This document shows, piece by piece, positions 26,333-34,085 of a stretch of DNA of 64,000 bases (the stretch's first letter is position 1; each line of letters opens with the position of its first letter). The position numbers and the translations under genes are program-made. The stretch is taken from contig DAIOGK010000002.1 of assembly GCA_036745275.1 (NCBI GenBank), positions 186,001-250,000 of the forward strand, read 5' to 3'. The stretch is from JAIUNP01 sp020161975 (GTDB taxonomy: Bacteria > Pseudomonadota > Alphaproteobacteria > Rhizobiales > Beijerinckiaceae). The notes beneath the pieces were generated by a model. That model was not told the DNA's origin. It was given only the letters and a program-made list of their open reading frames with translations, and made no database searches.

Positions 26333-27181
26333 CTAAATGCTTGGCCCCAGCCTGCGGATCGAAGTGACCGCGCCGAAACTGCGGGCCGCAATGCGTGCAG
26401 TGGCTCCGGCGAGCGGTTCGCTTGCCACCGCCATGTGGAAGGCATTCGCATGGAGCAATGTTTCGGCACTGCGCATGATGCCGACATGGCCCTTCCAGAA
26501 CACGAGATCACCGCGGCGAAGCGATGCGTCCTTCGACAGGGGCGCGCCCAGCGCCACTTCCTGCATGTCGGTGTCGCGCGGCGCGGTTATACCGGCCTGG
26601 GCGAGCGACAGCTGGACAAGGCCGGAACAATCGATGCCGGCCCCAGTCTTGCCGCCCCAGAGATAGGGCGTACCCAGCAGGCTTTCAGCCGTGGAGACCC
26701 AATCGGCAACCCTTATTCCAATCTCCACAAGGTGAGCCGCAAAGACAAAGCCGTGAGCGGTTTCGCACCAATCACCCACCTGCCGGATTACCGTCACCTC
26801 GGCGCCCAGCGACAGGGTGGAACGCGGCGTCAGTTTGAAGCCTGCGCCAGGATAGGCAAGGCTGCGTGGCACAGCGATGCGATGGGTCGGGGCCGGAGAC
26901 GGCTCGTCCAGCGCATTCGCGGACAGCCAGCCGACATAACCATCGCGCTGCAACTGCCCCCAGGCCCAGCCTTCATCCTCATCATAAATCGTGACCAGTT
27001 CGCCCGCCAGCGCCTCGGTGTCGTACGACCCATCGGGTTGCGGATTGGGCCGGAGCGGCGCAGATGGCGCAACAATGCGGCGCGGACACCCGAGAACATA
27101 CCGCTCTGCCTCGACCTTGCCGCGCAGATGTTCGGCTGCGATATCGCCGCGCGCAGGCGTGATCCGCCGGTCAAAGGTCAC
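26333..27181 (-). CDS. NlpC/P60-family cysteine peptidase with SH3 domains
   Basis: 282-aa cell-wall-type hydrolase. The NlpC/P60 catalytic domain occupies the C-terminal half: GTPYLWGGKTGAGIDCSGLV with Cys185, GHVGIM with His232, and a third polar residue near LLHAN (His244). The N-terminal half has two bacterial SH3-like repeats (IYDEDEGWAWGQLQRDGYVGWL and VIRQVGDWCETAHGFVFAAHL). Such enzymes (dipeptidyl-peptidase VI type) cut gamma-D-Glu-diamino acid bonds in muropeptides. No signal peptide is visible, so a cytoplasmic peptidoglycan-recycling role is likely. The start overlaps the stop of the upstream MarR gene by 4 bp. Confidence 0.9.
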   Translation of the reverse strand: MTFDRRITPARGDIAAEHLRGKVEAERYVLGCPRRIVAPSAPLRPNPQPDGSYDTEALAGELVTIYDEDEGWAWGQLQRDGYVGWLSANALDEPSPAPTHRIAVPRSLAYPGAGFKLTPRSTLSLGAEVTVIRQVGDWCETAHGFVFAAHLVEIGIRVADWVSTAESLLGTPYLWGGKTGAGIDCSGLVQLSLAQAGITAPRDTDMQEVALGAPLSKDASLRRGDLVFWKGHVGIMRSAETLLHANAFHMAVASEPLAGATARIAARSFGAVTSIRRLGPSI

Positions 27182-27543
27182 GGAAGCGCCCCTCCGGCTT
27201 CAGCCTCCGCAAGACGGCGGGTGATTCGGTCGCTGAACTTTTCGAGATAGAGCGATCCGCGCACCGTGCGCTGGACGATCACATTGCGCCGGTCGAGATC
27301 ATCGCGCCGCCGGGAGACGAGATCGAGCCCACCCATGGTGTCAAGCGCGCGGGTGATCACGGGCTTGGTGACGTTGAGCCGCTTGGCAAGGCCGCGCACC
27401 GTGTGCGGCGGCATTTCGAGATAGATCGTCAGCAGGATAGCCATCTGCCGCTGAGACAGGTCGAAGTCGTCCTCCCGAACGATATCGAGCGTCACATCAT
27501 GCCAGAGGCGGAGCGCCTGAATGGGGCGGAAGTTGACGGACAT
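27178..27543 (-). CDS. Small MarR-family transcriptional regulator
   Basis: 121-aa winged-helix protein: FDLSQRQMAILLTIYLEMPPHTVRGLAKRLNVTKPVITRALDTMGGLDLVSRRRDDLDRRNVIVQRT, a complete MarR helix-turn-helix and wing. It is short for the family, mainly because the C-terminal dimer helix is trimmed. Its ATGA overlap with the NlpC/P60 gene means the two are translated together, so it probably controls that operon. Ligand unknown. Confidence 0.85.
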   Translation of the reverse strand: MSVNFRPIQALRLWHDVTLDIVREDDFDLSQRQMAILLTIYLEMPPHTVRGLAKRLNVTKPVITRALDTMGGLDLVSRRRDDLDRRNVIVQRTVRGSLYLEKFSDRITRRLAEAEAGGALP

Positions 27544-27612
27544 TGCCGATCCTTCGTTTCGGGTCCGTAGTATTCAGTTGCCGTCCCGGAAAAGTAAAGC
27601 GCAATTCACCGT

Positions 27613-27867
27613 TCACTGACCACTGGATTTACCGCCCCCGGCCATTCCGGCAAATTGCGTAAAGATCTGGCGCATCCATTCCGCATTCTGCGGCGCCATG
27701 GAGAGCCATCCGGACAGGATCTTGTCCGCTGAAAAATTGGCCATTTCTGCCAGCATCTTGCGTTCAATCTCGGCCATGACGGCCTGTTGCATGGGCTGAA
27801 CATCGGGAAAGCCCAGAAACTGCCGGGCCTCAATGGGCGTGCAATCGATGTTGATGGTGACCTGCAT
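27613..27867 (-). CDS. DUF6489 family small protein
   Basis: 84-aa protein starting MQVTINIDCTPIEARQFLGF. It matches the small alphaproteobacterial DUF6489 family: a beta strand with DCTP, an FLGxPDV motif and a Met/Trp-rich amphipathic helix (MLAEMANFSADKILSGWLSM), then a glycine tail. Its function is unknown; the tail resembles polyhydroxyalkanoate-associated or membrane-associated small proteins only loosely. ATG 27867 has GGAGG upstream; an in-frame ATG 24 bp earlier has no such site. Confidence 0.75.
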   Translation of the reverse strand: MQVTINIDCTPIEARQFLGFPDVQPMQQAVMAEIERKMLAEMANFSADKILSGWLSMAPQNAEWMRQIFTQFAGMAGGGKSSGQ

Positions 27868-27945
27868 TTCCAGCCTCCGAATGTTCAGCACTGAACCAAG
27901 ACTAGCAGGGATTTTTCCAGAGGCCAGCCGAACATTTCGGCTGAG

Positions 27946-28644
27946 TTACAGGTCCAGCAGGCCGGGCAGCGCCGCGATATCATCGATAACGTGATCGGCC
28001 AATGGCGCAAGCTCATCCCGCGTGGCAAAGCCGGTGAGTACGCCAATCGCCATGGCGCCGGCGGCGCGCGCGGCAACAAGGTCGTGGCGGGAATCGCCAA
28101 CCAGCGCGAGCTCGGTCGGGCGCAGTCCCATCTGCTCGGCAAAAGCGAGAACAGGCCCCGGCGCCGGCTTGCGACCATGACCGGAGTCATAGCCGATAAT
28201 GGCATCAAAATAAGAGGTCAGACCCAGTCGCTCACACTGGGCACGCGCGCCCCGCTCGGTGTCATTGGTGACAACGCCGAGGCACATCCCCCCGGCCCGC
28301 AAACGGGCAAAAACCGGCGCCGGAGCACCAAGTGCGGTGACATGCGCGAGCGCGCCCGCATCGAACAGTTCGTCCATCCTGCGATGAAAGGCATTGCAGA
28401 AAGGAATGCGGAGCGCATCGGCCCAGCGGCGGGCAAAGTCGATCGAGGCTTCTGCGATAAAGGGGGAGCCAGGCGCCAGCGTCCGCCGTTCAAGGTCATA
28501 GAGATTGACATCAGCCAGACGTGCCAGCGTCGCTTCATCGTCCCCAGCAAGATCGCGCATGGCACATTCAATGGCCGGCCCCCAGGTCGCCATGAAGTCG
28601 ACAAAGGTTCCGTCCTTGTCGAAAATAACCGCCCGGACAACCAA
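27946..28644 (-). CDS. HAD-family hydrolase (phosphoglycolate phosphatase-like)
   Basis: 232-aa HAD phosphatase: motif I VIFDKDGTFVDF with the nucleophile Asp and acid/base Asp, motif II LGVVTNDTE, motif III Lys in GRKPAPGPVL, and motif IV ALVGDSRHDLVAARAAG. The alpha-helical cap after motif I (type C1) fits small phosphometabolites such as phosphoglycolate or a sugar phosphate. I chose TTG 28644 because GGGAGGGG sits six bases upstream; ATGs farther upstream give a non-conserved basic tail. It follows badH on the same strand by 68 bp; a role in that pathway is not obvious. Confidence 0.87.
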   Translation of the reverse strand: MVVRAVIFDKDGTFVDFMATWGPAIECAMRDLAGDDEATLARLADVNLYDLERRTLAPGSPFIAEASIDFARRWADALRIPFCNAFHRRMDELFDAGALAHVTALGAPAPVFARLRAGGMCLGVVTNDTERGARAQCERLGLTSYFDAIIGYDSGHGRKPAPGPVLAFAEQMGLRPTELALVGDSRHDLVAARAAGAMAIGVLTGFATRDELAPLADHVIDDIAALPGLLDL

Positions 28645-28712
28645 GCCATGCCCTCCCCTTCCGCGTTCGTGCCTTCTGGCACGGATCAGCAGAGAAAGGA
28701 ACGCGACCGGGC

Positions 28713-29450
28713 TCAATCAACCATGGTCAGCCCGCCAGAAATCGACAGAATCTGCCCGGTGCAGAAGCTTGACCGTTCTGAAGCGAAGAACAGGATGCCG
28801 TCGGCGATTTCGGACGGCCTTGCGAGGCGCTTCATCGGAATGGCATTGGTCAGCGCCTCGCGAATCCGCTCACCCTGCGTGTTGAACAGGGGCGTATCCG
28901 TGGGGCCGGGGCAGATGCAGTTGACACGGATGTTCTTGCGCACCAGTTCGCGGGCCAAAGACTTCGAAAAAGCGATGACGCCGCCCTTGGCACCGGCATA
29001 AACCGCCTCGCCGGAAGAGCCGACGCGCGCGGCATCGGACGCGACATTGACGATCCGGCCCGATCCCGAAGCGACCAGCAAGGGCAGCAGCGCGCGCGTT
29101 AACTGCACGGGGCCGATGTAGTTGATCGCCACGACCCTGTCCCAGAAATCGGGTTCGTTCTCGATGAAGGGCTGGATGATGTCCCAGCCGGCGGCATTGA
29201 CCAGCACGTCAAGCCGCCCGGGCGAGGCCGCAAGCCGATCGGCCAGAGCGAAACAGCCGGCGCGGTCTGTCACGTCCAGCGCCTCGAACCGCGCCTTTGG
29301 TCCGAGCGCCGCGGCTGCGGCCTGCCCCGCCTCTGCATTCCGATCGCAGAGAATGACATCGGCGCCGGCTGTGATGAAGGCCGCGCAGGTTGCCTGGCCG
29401 ATGCCGGAGGCGCCACCGGTAACGAGAACTGTCCTGCCTGCAAAATTCAT
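28713..29450 (-). CDS. badH: 2-hydroxycyclohexanecarboxyl-CoA dehydrogenase (BadH-type SDR)
   Basis: 245-aa classical SDR: NAD-binding TGGASGIG (residues 11-18), NAAG, and the catalytic set Ser138, Tyr151, Lys155. The stretch VNVASDAARVGSSGEAVYAGAKGG and the late CPGPTDT match BadH of Rhodopseudomonas palustris, which oxidises 2-hydroxycyclohexane-1-carboxyl-CoA to the 2-keto ester with NAD+. The presence of badI and aliB homologues nearby supports this call. The ATG at 29450 is used; the longer upstream frame overlaps the MDR gene and is not SDR-like. It is downstream of the MDR dehydrogenase, 22 bp away. Confidence 0.85.
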   Translation of the reverse strand: MNFAGRTVLVTGGASGIGQATCAAFITAGADVILCDRNAEAGQAAAAALGPKARFEALDVTDRAGCFALADRLAASPGRLDVLVNAAGWDIIQPFIENEPDFWDRVVAINYIGPVQLTRALLPLLVASGSGRIVNVASDAARVGSSGEAVYAGAKGGVIAFSKSLARELVRKNIRVNCICPGPTDTPLFNTQGERIREALTNAIPMKRLARPSEIADGILFFASERSSFCTGQILSISGGLTMVD

Positions 29451-29472
29451 GGGGCGAGCTCTTTCCTGATGA

Positions 29473-30516
29473 TCAGCGAGGCATATCGATGCCGATTTTC
29501 CCGAACTGGGCCGAGGCGTCGAGGCGGTCGAGGGCGGCATGGATCTCGCCAAACGCATAGCGGCTATCAATGACGGGCCTGAAACCACCCTGTCCGGTCA
29601 CGGCGAGCAACTGGCGGAACTCCTCGAATGTGCCATGGGTCGAACCCATCACCTGGAGCTGACGGATGAACAGGCGGCGGAGATCGGCAGACGGCGCGTC
29701 GCCAGACGTTGCGCCGCAAAGGACAATCCTTCCCCCGCGCACCAGCGATTTCATGGCATGTGGCCAGACCGCCTCCCCGACATTCTCAATCACGACATCG
29801 ACACCGCGGCCATCGGTGAGCGCCAGTGCGCGGCGCGCGATATCCTCGCGCACGCCGTTGATGGTCGCATCGGCCCCAAGCGCCATGGCCCGGCCGAGTT
29901 TGGCATCATCCCGCGAGGTGACGATGGCGCGGGCACCGATCATCTTCACAAACTGCAATGCGGAGAGAGAAACCGCACCGCCGACGCCGAAGATCAGCAC
30001 CGTTTCCCATGGTTTCACCGCCGCCTTGGTGAAGACCATCCGCCAGGCCGTGAGCGGGGCCACCGACAGCGCGGCGGCTTCGATATCATCCAGCACTTCC
30101 GGCGCAGGAAAGGCGTTCTCCGCTGGCAGGCAGACGAATTCGCTCAGCGTACCATCGACATGTTCGCCGAGGTATTTCGAGGTGAGGCAGAGGACGTGTT
30201 CGCCACGCAGACAGAAGGCACAGCGGCCACAGCCAAGCGCAGGATGCAGCACGACGCGTTGCCCCTTCTTGAGCCGCGTCTCGTTATCATCCGCATCCTC
30301 GATGGTGCCAACGCCATCGAGCCCGAGGGTCTGAGGCAGACTGTGGGTGATGCCCGCGCCGGAATCGCGCATGTAGAGATCGACCCGGTTAAGACCACCA
30401 GCCCGCATCCGCACCATAACCTCTCCAGCCTTGCGGACGGGCTTGGTACGATCCCCCAGAAGCACGACGTCATTGCCGCCGTGTCCGGTGATGAAGGCTG
30501 CGTGCATCCTGGTCAT
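29473..30516 (-). CDS. Zinc-binding MDR-family alcohol dehydrogenase
   Basis: 347-aa medium-chain dehydrogenase/reductase. The structural-zinc lobe CGRCAFCLRGEHVLC and the NAD(P) fold VLIFGVGGAVSLSALQFVK are clear. The usual first catalytic ligand (GxGxHE) is replaced by NRVDLYMRDSG and LGLDGVG, which places it nearer the quinone-reductase-like MDRs that still keep a structural zinc. Substrate unknown; as the first gene of the badH transcript it may act on a cyclohexane carboxylate intermediate or a related alcohol. It is divergent from the BadR-like MarR gene across a perfect palindrome. Confidence 0.85.
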   Translation of the reverse strand: MTRMHAAFITGHGGNDVVLLGDRTKPVRKAGEVMVRMRAGGLNRVDLYMRDSGAGITHSLPQTLGLDGVGTIEDADDNETRLKKGQRVVLHPALGCGRCAFCLRGEHVLCLTSKYLGEHVDGTLSEFVCLPAENAFPAPEVLDDIEAAALSVAPLTAWRMVFTKAAVKPWETVLIFGVGGAVSLSALQFVKMIGARAIVTSRDDAKLGRAMALGADATINGVREDIARRALALTDGRGVDVVIENVGEAVWPHAMKSLVRGGRIVLCGATSGDAPSADLRRLFIRQLQVMGSTHGTFEEFRQLLAVTGQGGFRPVIDSRYAFGEIHAALDRLDASAQFGKIGIDMPR

Positions 30517-30559
30517 GGGCCATCCCGATTTATATCAATGCTATGCTATATATTGCCAT

Positions 30560-30579
30560 TCTGTCAATGCATTGACAGA
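30560..30579. promoter_or_regulatory. Perfect 20-bp palindrome, probable BadR/MarR operator
   Basis: TCTGTCAATGCATTGACAGA reads identically on both strands. It lies in the divergent gap between the MDR-badH transcript (-) and the MarR gene (+). The TTGACA inside it can serve as a -35 for the minus-strand promoter. A close copy lies at the aliB promoter. This fits control by the adjacent MarR protein. Confidence 0.75.
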
Positions 30580-30625
30580 GATCGATTTCATGATGAGACT
30601 CATTGGCTGCGAAAGGGGCAGATGG

Positions 30626-31090
30626 ATGAGTGAACCAACGGATCAGGCGACGTTCGAGCGGGCGAACCGACTGTTCTTCCGGCTCTATCAATGCGCCAAC
30701 CTGTTGCACAAGAACGGGACACGGGCGCTCGATGCGTTCGGCACAACCACCCAGCAATGGGCCGTGATCGGCGCCCTTGCAAGGCCGCAGGTCAGGGCCG
30801 AAGGCATGACGGTGAAGGATCTGATGGCTTATCTGATGGTGAGCCGGCAGAACCTCTCCGCGGTGCTCGACCGGCTGGAAACGCGCGACTGGCTGGAACG
30901 TGTGCGCGACGTGGCTGATGGCCGGAGCCGCCGTGTGCGCCTGACCGAAAGCGGCATTGCCAACTGGACCGCCATGCAGGCACCAATTGCCGCATTCTAT
31001 GCTGCCTCACTCAATCATCTCACGGGCGCCGACCAGAGCGAGTTTGCGACCCTCCTCGAACGATTGCGCAAAGGGTTGGACGCGGCCTGA
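30626..31090 (+). CDS. badR: MarR-family regulator, BadR-like
   Basis: 154-aa winged-helix protein: TTQQWAVIGALARP, MTVKDLMAYLMVSRQNLSAVLDRLETRDWLERVRDVADGRSRRVRLTESG. MarR proteins bind palindromes as dimers and release them on binding an aromatic or CoA ligand. In Rhodopseudomonas BadR represses the ali/bad genes and is released by 2-ketocyclohexane-1-carboxyl-CoA. I chose ATG 30626, with AAAGGGG eight bases upstream; ATG 30590 is an alternative giving 12 more residues. It is divergent from the MDR-badH unit and convergent with badI (5-bp gap). The symbol rests on context and family. Confidence 0.75.
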   Translation: MSEPTDQATFERANRLFFRLYQCANLLHKNGTRALDAFGTTTQQWAVIGALARPQVRAEGMTVKDLMAYLMVSRQNLSAVLDRLETRDWLERVRDVADGRSRRVRLTESGIANWTAMQAPIAAFYAASLNHLTGADQSEFATLLERLRKGLDAA

Positions 31091-31095
31091 GATCC

Positions 31096-31890
31096 CTACT
31101 TCCTGCGGTTAAGCACGCCCCGGAAGTCGGGCTTGCGCTTTTCGCGGAAGGCGTTGCCGCCCTCCTTCGATTCATCCGTGTCGTAGTAGAGCGACAGCGC
31201 CGCCATGCCGAGCGAGGAAATGCCGCGAATACTCTCGGTATCGGCGTTGAAAGAGCGCTTGGCCAGCGCCAGCGCGGTTGGGCTGCGCTCCAGCAGTTCG
31301 GCACACCAACGGTCCACCTCGGCGTCGAGTTCACCATGCGGCACGACAGCGTTCACGAGGCCCATCGCCAACGCTTCGGCAGCGGTATAGCGGCGGCACA
31401 TGTACCAGATTTCGCGCGCCCTCTTCTCTCCGACGATGCGCGAGAGGTATGCCGTGCCAAAGCCGGGGTCGACAGAGCCGACCTTCGGCCCCACCTGCCC
31501 GAACTGCGCCTTGTCCGAGGCGATCGTCAGGTCACAAACGGTCGCCAACACGTTGCCGCCGCCGATAGCAAAGCCGTTGACGCGGGCAATGACCACCTTC
31601 GGCACATCCCGGATCAGGCCCTGCAACTCCTCCACCGGCAGGCCGATGGTGCCGCGCCCGTCATATTGCCCGTCGTGGGCCGATTGATCGCCCCCGGTGC
31701 AGAATGCCTTGTCGCCGGCGCCGGTCAGCACGATCACACCGATGTTGCGATCCCAGCCTGCTTTCTGGAATGCCGTGATCAGTTCCTCGACAGTCTGGCC
31801 GCGAAATGCGTTGTACTTGTCCGGGCGGTCGATGGTGATCCGGGCCACGCCTTCGGGCCGCACTTCGTACGTGATGTCCTGAAAGGTCAT
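31096..31890 (-). CDS. badI: 2-ketocyclohexanecarboxyl-CoA hydrolase (BadI)
   Basis: 264-aa crotonase-fold ring-opening hydrolase that converts 2-ketocyclohexane-1-carboxyl-CoA to pimelyl-CoA. It closely fits BadI/MenB-like sequences: ITIDRPDKYNAFRGQTVEEL, the oxyanion region CTGGDQSAHDGQYDGRG, VNGFAIGGGNVLATVCDLTIAS, and GPKVGSVDPGFGTAYLSRIVGEKRAREIW. The SVDPGFG stretch is shared by BadI and MenB, both of which act on beta-keto acyl-CoAs. The start has GGAGATATCGAC before ATG 31890. It is 14 bp downstream of aliB and translated from the same transcript. Confidence 0.92.
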   Translation of the reverse strand: MTFQDITYEVRPEGVARITIDRPDKYNAFRGQTVEELITAFQKAGWDRNIGVIVLTGAGDKAFCTGGDQSAHDGQYDGRGTIGLPVEELQGLIRDVPKVVIARVNGFAIGGGNVLATVCDLTIASDKAQFGQVGPKVGSVDPGFGTAYLSRIVGEKRAREIWYMCRRYTAAEALAMGLVNAVVPHGELDAEVDRWCAELLERSPTALALAKRSFNADTESIRGISSLGMAALSLYYDTDESKEGGNAFREKRKPDFRGVLNRRK

Positions 31891-31904
31891 GTCGATATCT
31901 CCAG

Positions 31905-33083
31905 TTAGCGGCGCGCCGCCTTCAGCGCCTCGCGGGCGATAATGAGCTTCATGATCTGCGCTGTGCCGTCGCCGATCTGAAGGCCGAGGACGTCGCGCAA
32001 CCGCTGTTCAAACGGCAGATCAACGCACCAGCCCGAATGGCCGTGCATCAGCAGGCAGGATTGCACCACCTCGAAGGCGAGCTTCGGCGCCCACCATTTG
32101 CACATAGCCGCCTCACGCGTGTGGGGAAGGCCAGCATCCTTGGCCGCGAGCGTGCGATAACACAGCAGGCGTGCCGCCGTGACCATGGTCTCGGCCTCGG
32201 CGAGCGGGAACGTGATACCCTGATTGTCCGACAGCGGCTTTCCGAACGCCTTGCGCTCCTGAATGTAGGCCCAGGTTTCCGCCAGCGAAACGCGGGCAAC
32301 GGCCAGACATTGCAGGCCAATCAGCGCGCGGGAGAAGTCGAACCCCTGCATGACCTGCACGAAGCCCGCCCCTTCCTTGCCCAACATCCGCGTGGCCGGA
32401 ACGCGGACCCGGTCGAAAAACAGCGAGCCGCGCCCGATGGCATGTTGGCCAAGGTCAGCAAAGCGCGTGCGGGTGATGCCGGGCTGATCAAGATCGACCA
32501 GGAAGGCAGAAATGCCATGCGCGCGACTTTCTACCGTGCCGGTGCGGGCGAAAACCACCGCCCAGTCAGCCTGATCGGCGAGGGAGATCGAGGTCTTTTC
32601 GCCATCAAGCAGATAATCGTCGCCTTCGCGCGTTGCCTTCAGCACGAGGGCTGCCGCATCCGAGCCGCCGTTCGGCTCGGTCAGTGCAAGGGCGATCAGC
32701 TTCTCACCCGAGACGATCTGCGGCAGAATGTCCGCTGCGAGGTCCGGACTCGCATGGCGGGCCAGAATCGCGCCGTTGAGGGAGGCAAGCAATGGCACAT
32801 AGGCGGCGTTGAAATCGCCCTCGGCAATCGCTTCGGCGATGACGCCGGCGGTGACATGATCAACGCCGAGACCACCGTAGACTTCAGGGAATTCCGCGCC
32901 GATCAGCCCCAGGGCCCCCATGCGGCGGCGGATGTCGAGTGGGATCTCGCCGGCCATTTCGTTGCGCTTGTAGGCCGGCGCCAGCACCTCGGCAGCAAAG
33001 CGCGCCGTAGTCGCGCGCACACTCGCCTGCTGTTCAGTCAGTCCGAAGAACGCAAACTCATGGGCACCCGTTGCCAGCGACAC
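31905..33083 (-). CDS. aliB: Cyclohexanecarboxyl-CoA dehydrogenase (AliB-type acyl-CoA dehydrogenase)
   Basis: 392-aa FAD acyl-CoA dehydrogenase, predicted to oxidise cyclohexanecarboxyl-CoA to the 1-ene, the first ring step after CoA activation. Family blocks: LTEPNGGSDAAAL (FAD/substrate site), YLLDGEKTSISLADQADWAVVFART, RVPATRMLGKEGAGF, QERKAFGKPLSDNQGI and the C-terminal IGDGTAQIMKLIIAREAL. The start is GTG 33083, five bases after GGAGG; a longer frame from a TTG at 33152 would begin inside the -35 element and is rejected. AliB identity rests on the pairing with badI and the BadR-type operator upstream. Confidence 0.83.
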   Translation of the reverse strand: MSLATGAHEFAFFGLTEQQASVRATTARFAAEVLAPAYKRNEMAGEIPLDIRRRMGALGLIGAEFPEVYGGLGVDHVTAGVIAEAIAEGDFNAAYVPLLASLNGAILARHASPDLAADILPQIVSGEKLIALALTEPNGGSDAAALVLKATREGDDYLLDGEKTSISLADQADWAVVFARTGTVESRAHGISAFLVDLDQPGITRTRFADLGQHAIGRGSLFFDRVRVPATRMLGKEGAGFVQVMQGFDFSRALIGLQCLAVARVSLAETWAYIQERKAFGKPLSDNQGITFPLAEAETMVTAARLLCYRTLAAKDAGLPHTREAAMCKWWAPKLAFEVVQSCLLMHGHSGWCVDLPFEQRLRDVLGLQIGDGTAQIMKLIIAREALKAARR

Positions 33084-33123
33084 AGCCCCCTCCCTAACTG
33101 CCTCAATACCTTGTTGTATCTCA

Positions 33124-33161
33124 AGCCTAGGCGGGTACTTTTTTAATGTCAATACATTGCT
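33124..33161 (-). promoter_or_regulatory. aliB-badI promoter with second BadR-type operator
   Basis: On the minus strand TTGACA (33152-33147) and TAGGCT (33129-33124) are spaced by 17 bp, with the aliB GTG about 40 bp downstream. Over the -35 lies TGTCAATACATTGCT (33147-33161), which matches 12 of 15 bases of the perfect palindrome at 30560-30579. A repressor bound here would block RNA polymerase. Confidence 0.65.
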
Positions 33162-33179
33162 ATAAATGCTTGCAAAGAA

Positions 33180-33202
33180 GGCGCGGGGAAGCCCCCCGCG
33201 CC
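33180..33202 (-). terminator. Intrinsic terminator of the tup operon
   Basis: Perfect 9-bp stem GGCGCGGGG/CCCCGCGCC. On the minus strand it is followed by TTCTTT, 19 bp after the tupA stop, and it separates tupBCA from the aliB promoter. Confidence 0.75.
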
Positions 33203-33221
33203 TCGTCAGGCATCGGTGATG

Positions 33222-34067
33222 TCAGGCTCCGGGCTGGGTCGCGTTGGGAAAGAACAGCGACTGGCCATTAATCTTGTAATCCGCGATGGCTTTCTGACCT
33301 TCCGGACTCACCAGCCAGTCAATGAAGATCTGGCCATCGGCCTTTTTCACATGCGGATGTTTCACCGGATTGACCAGGATGACGCCGTACTGATTGAAGA
33401 GACGCTTGTCGCCTTCCACCACGATGTCGAGTTCGCCGCGGTTCTTGAAGTTGAGCCAGGTTGCGCGGTCCGCAAGCACATAGGCGTTCATCGCCGAAGC
33501 GGTATTCAGTGCAGCGCCCATGCCCTGCCCGATTTCGCGATACCACCCCCCCCTGTCCTTGTCGATGTCGACGTCGGCAACCTTCCAGAGCGTCAGTTCC
33601 GCCGAATGGGTGCCGGATTTGTCGCCGCGCGAGACAAAGGCCGCCCCCTTGGCCTGCACCGCCTTCAACGCGGCGGCGATGTCCTTGCTGCCCTTGATAC
33701 CGGCAGGGTCGGATTTTGGCCCGATCAGAACGAAGTCGTTGTACATTACGGGCTTACGTTTGACGCCGAAGCCTTCGGCCACAAACTTCTCTTCCTGCGG
33801 TTTGGCGTGGACGAACACGACATCCGCATCGCCACGCCGGCCGGTATCAAGCGCCTGGCCCGTGCCTTGCGAGACCACACGCACCTCGATGCCGGTCTTT
33901 GCCTTGAATCGGGGGAGCAGTTCCTTGAACAACCCCGAATCCGTTGTCGAGGTGGTCGAGGATACGGTGATGAACCGATTATCGGCGGTGGGTGCTGCCG
34001 TCTGTGCGACAGCGCCGGACAGGGCGACGACGGTAAAGCCAGCTGCAAGGAGTGTGCGACGAAGCAT
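33222..34067 (-). CDS. tupA: Tungstate ABC transporter substrate-binding protein
   Basis: 281-aa periplasmic oxyanion-binding protein. A signal peptide (LLAAGFTVVALSGAVAQ) is followed by the TupA hallmark VSSTTSTTDSGLF, which binds tungstate with very high selectivity; ModA has a different motif. Further family parts are DVVFVHAKPQEEKF, VMYNDFVLIGP, FVSRGDKSGTHSAEL and DWLVSPEGQKAI. It delivers tungstate to TupB. It is the last gene of tupB-tupC-tupA. A run of eight G (coding strand) at 33546-33553 lies in the codons for DRGGW; its length could make it error-prone. Confidence 0.92.
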   Translation of the reverse strand: MLRRTLLAAGFTVVALSGAVAQTAAPTADNRFITVSSTTSTTDSGLFKELLPRFKAKTGIEVRVVSQGTGQALDTGRRGDADVVFVHAKPQEEKFVAEGFGVKRKPVMYNDFVLIGPKSDPAGIKGSKDIAAALKAVQAKGAAFVSRGDKSGTHSAELTLWKVADVDIDKDRGGWYREIGQGMGAALNTASAMNAYVLADRATWLNFKNRGELDIVVEGDKRLFNQYGVILVNPVKHPHVKKADGQIFIDWLVSPEGQKAIADYKINGQSLFFPNATQPGA

Positions 34068-34085
34068 GGTTCTGTCCTTTCGGGG

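Noticed and set aside
27926..27942. AGCCGAA/TTCGGCT hairpin just upstream (minus strand) of the HAD stop region
   Set aside because: No T-run on either strand in the right place; possible but unsupported as a terminator.
33084..33152. Longer aliB reading frame from a TTG at 33152
   Set aside because: The TTG would be the first bases of the TTGACA promoter element and operator; GTG 33083 has a good ribosome site and gives the family length.
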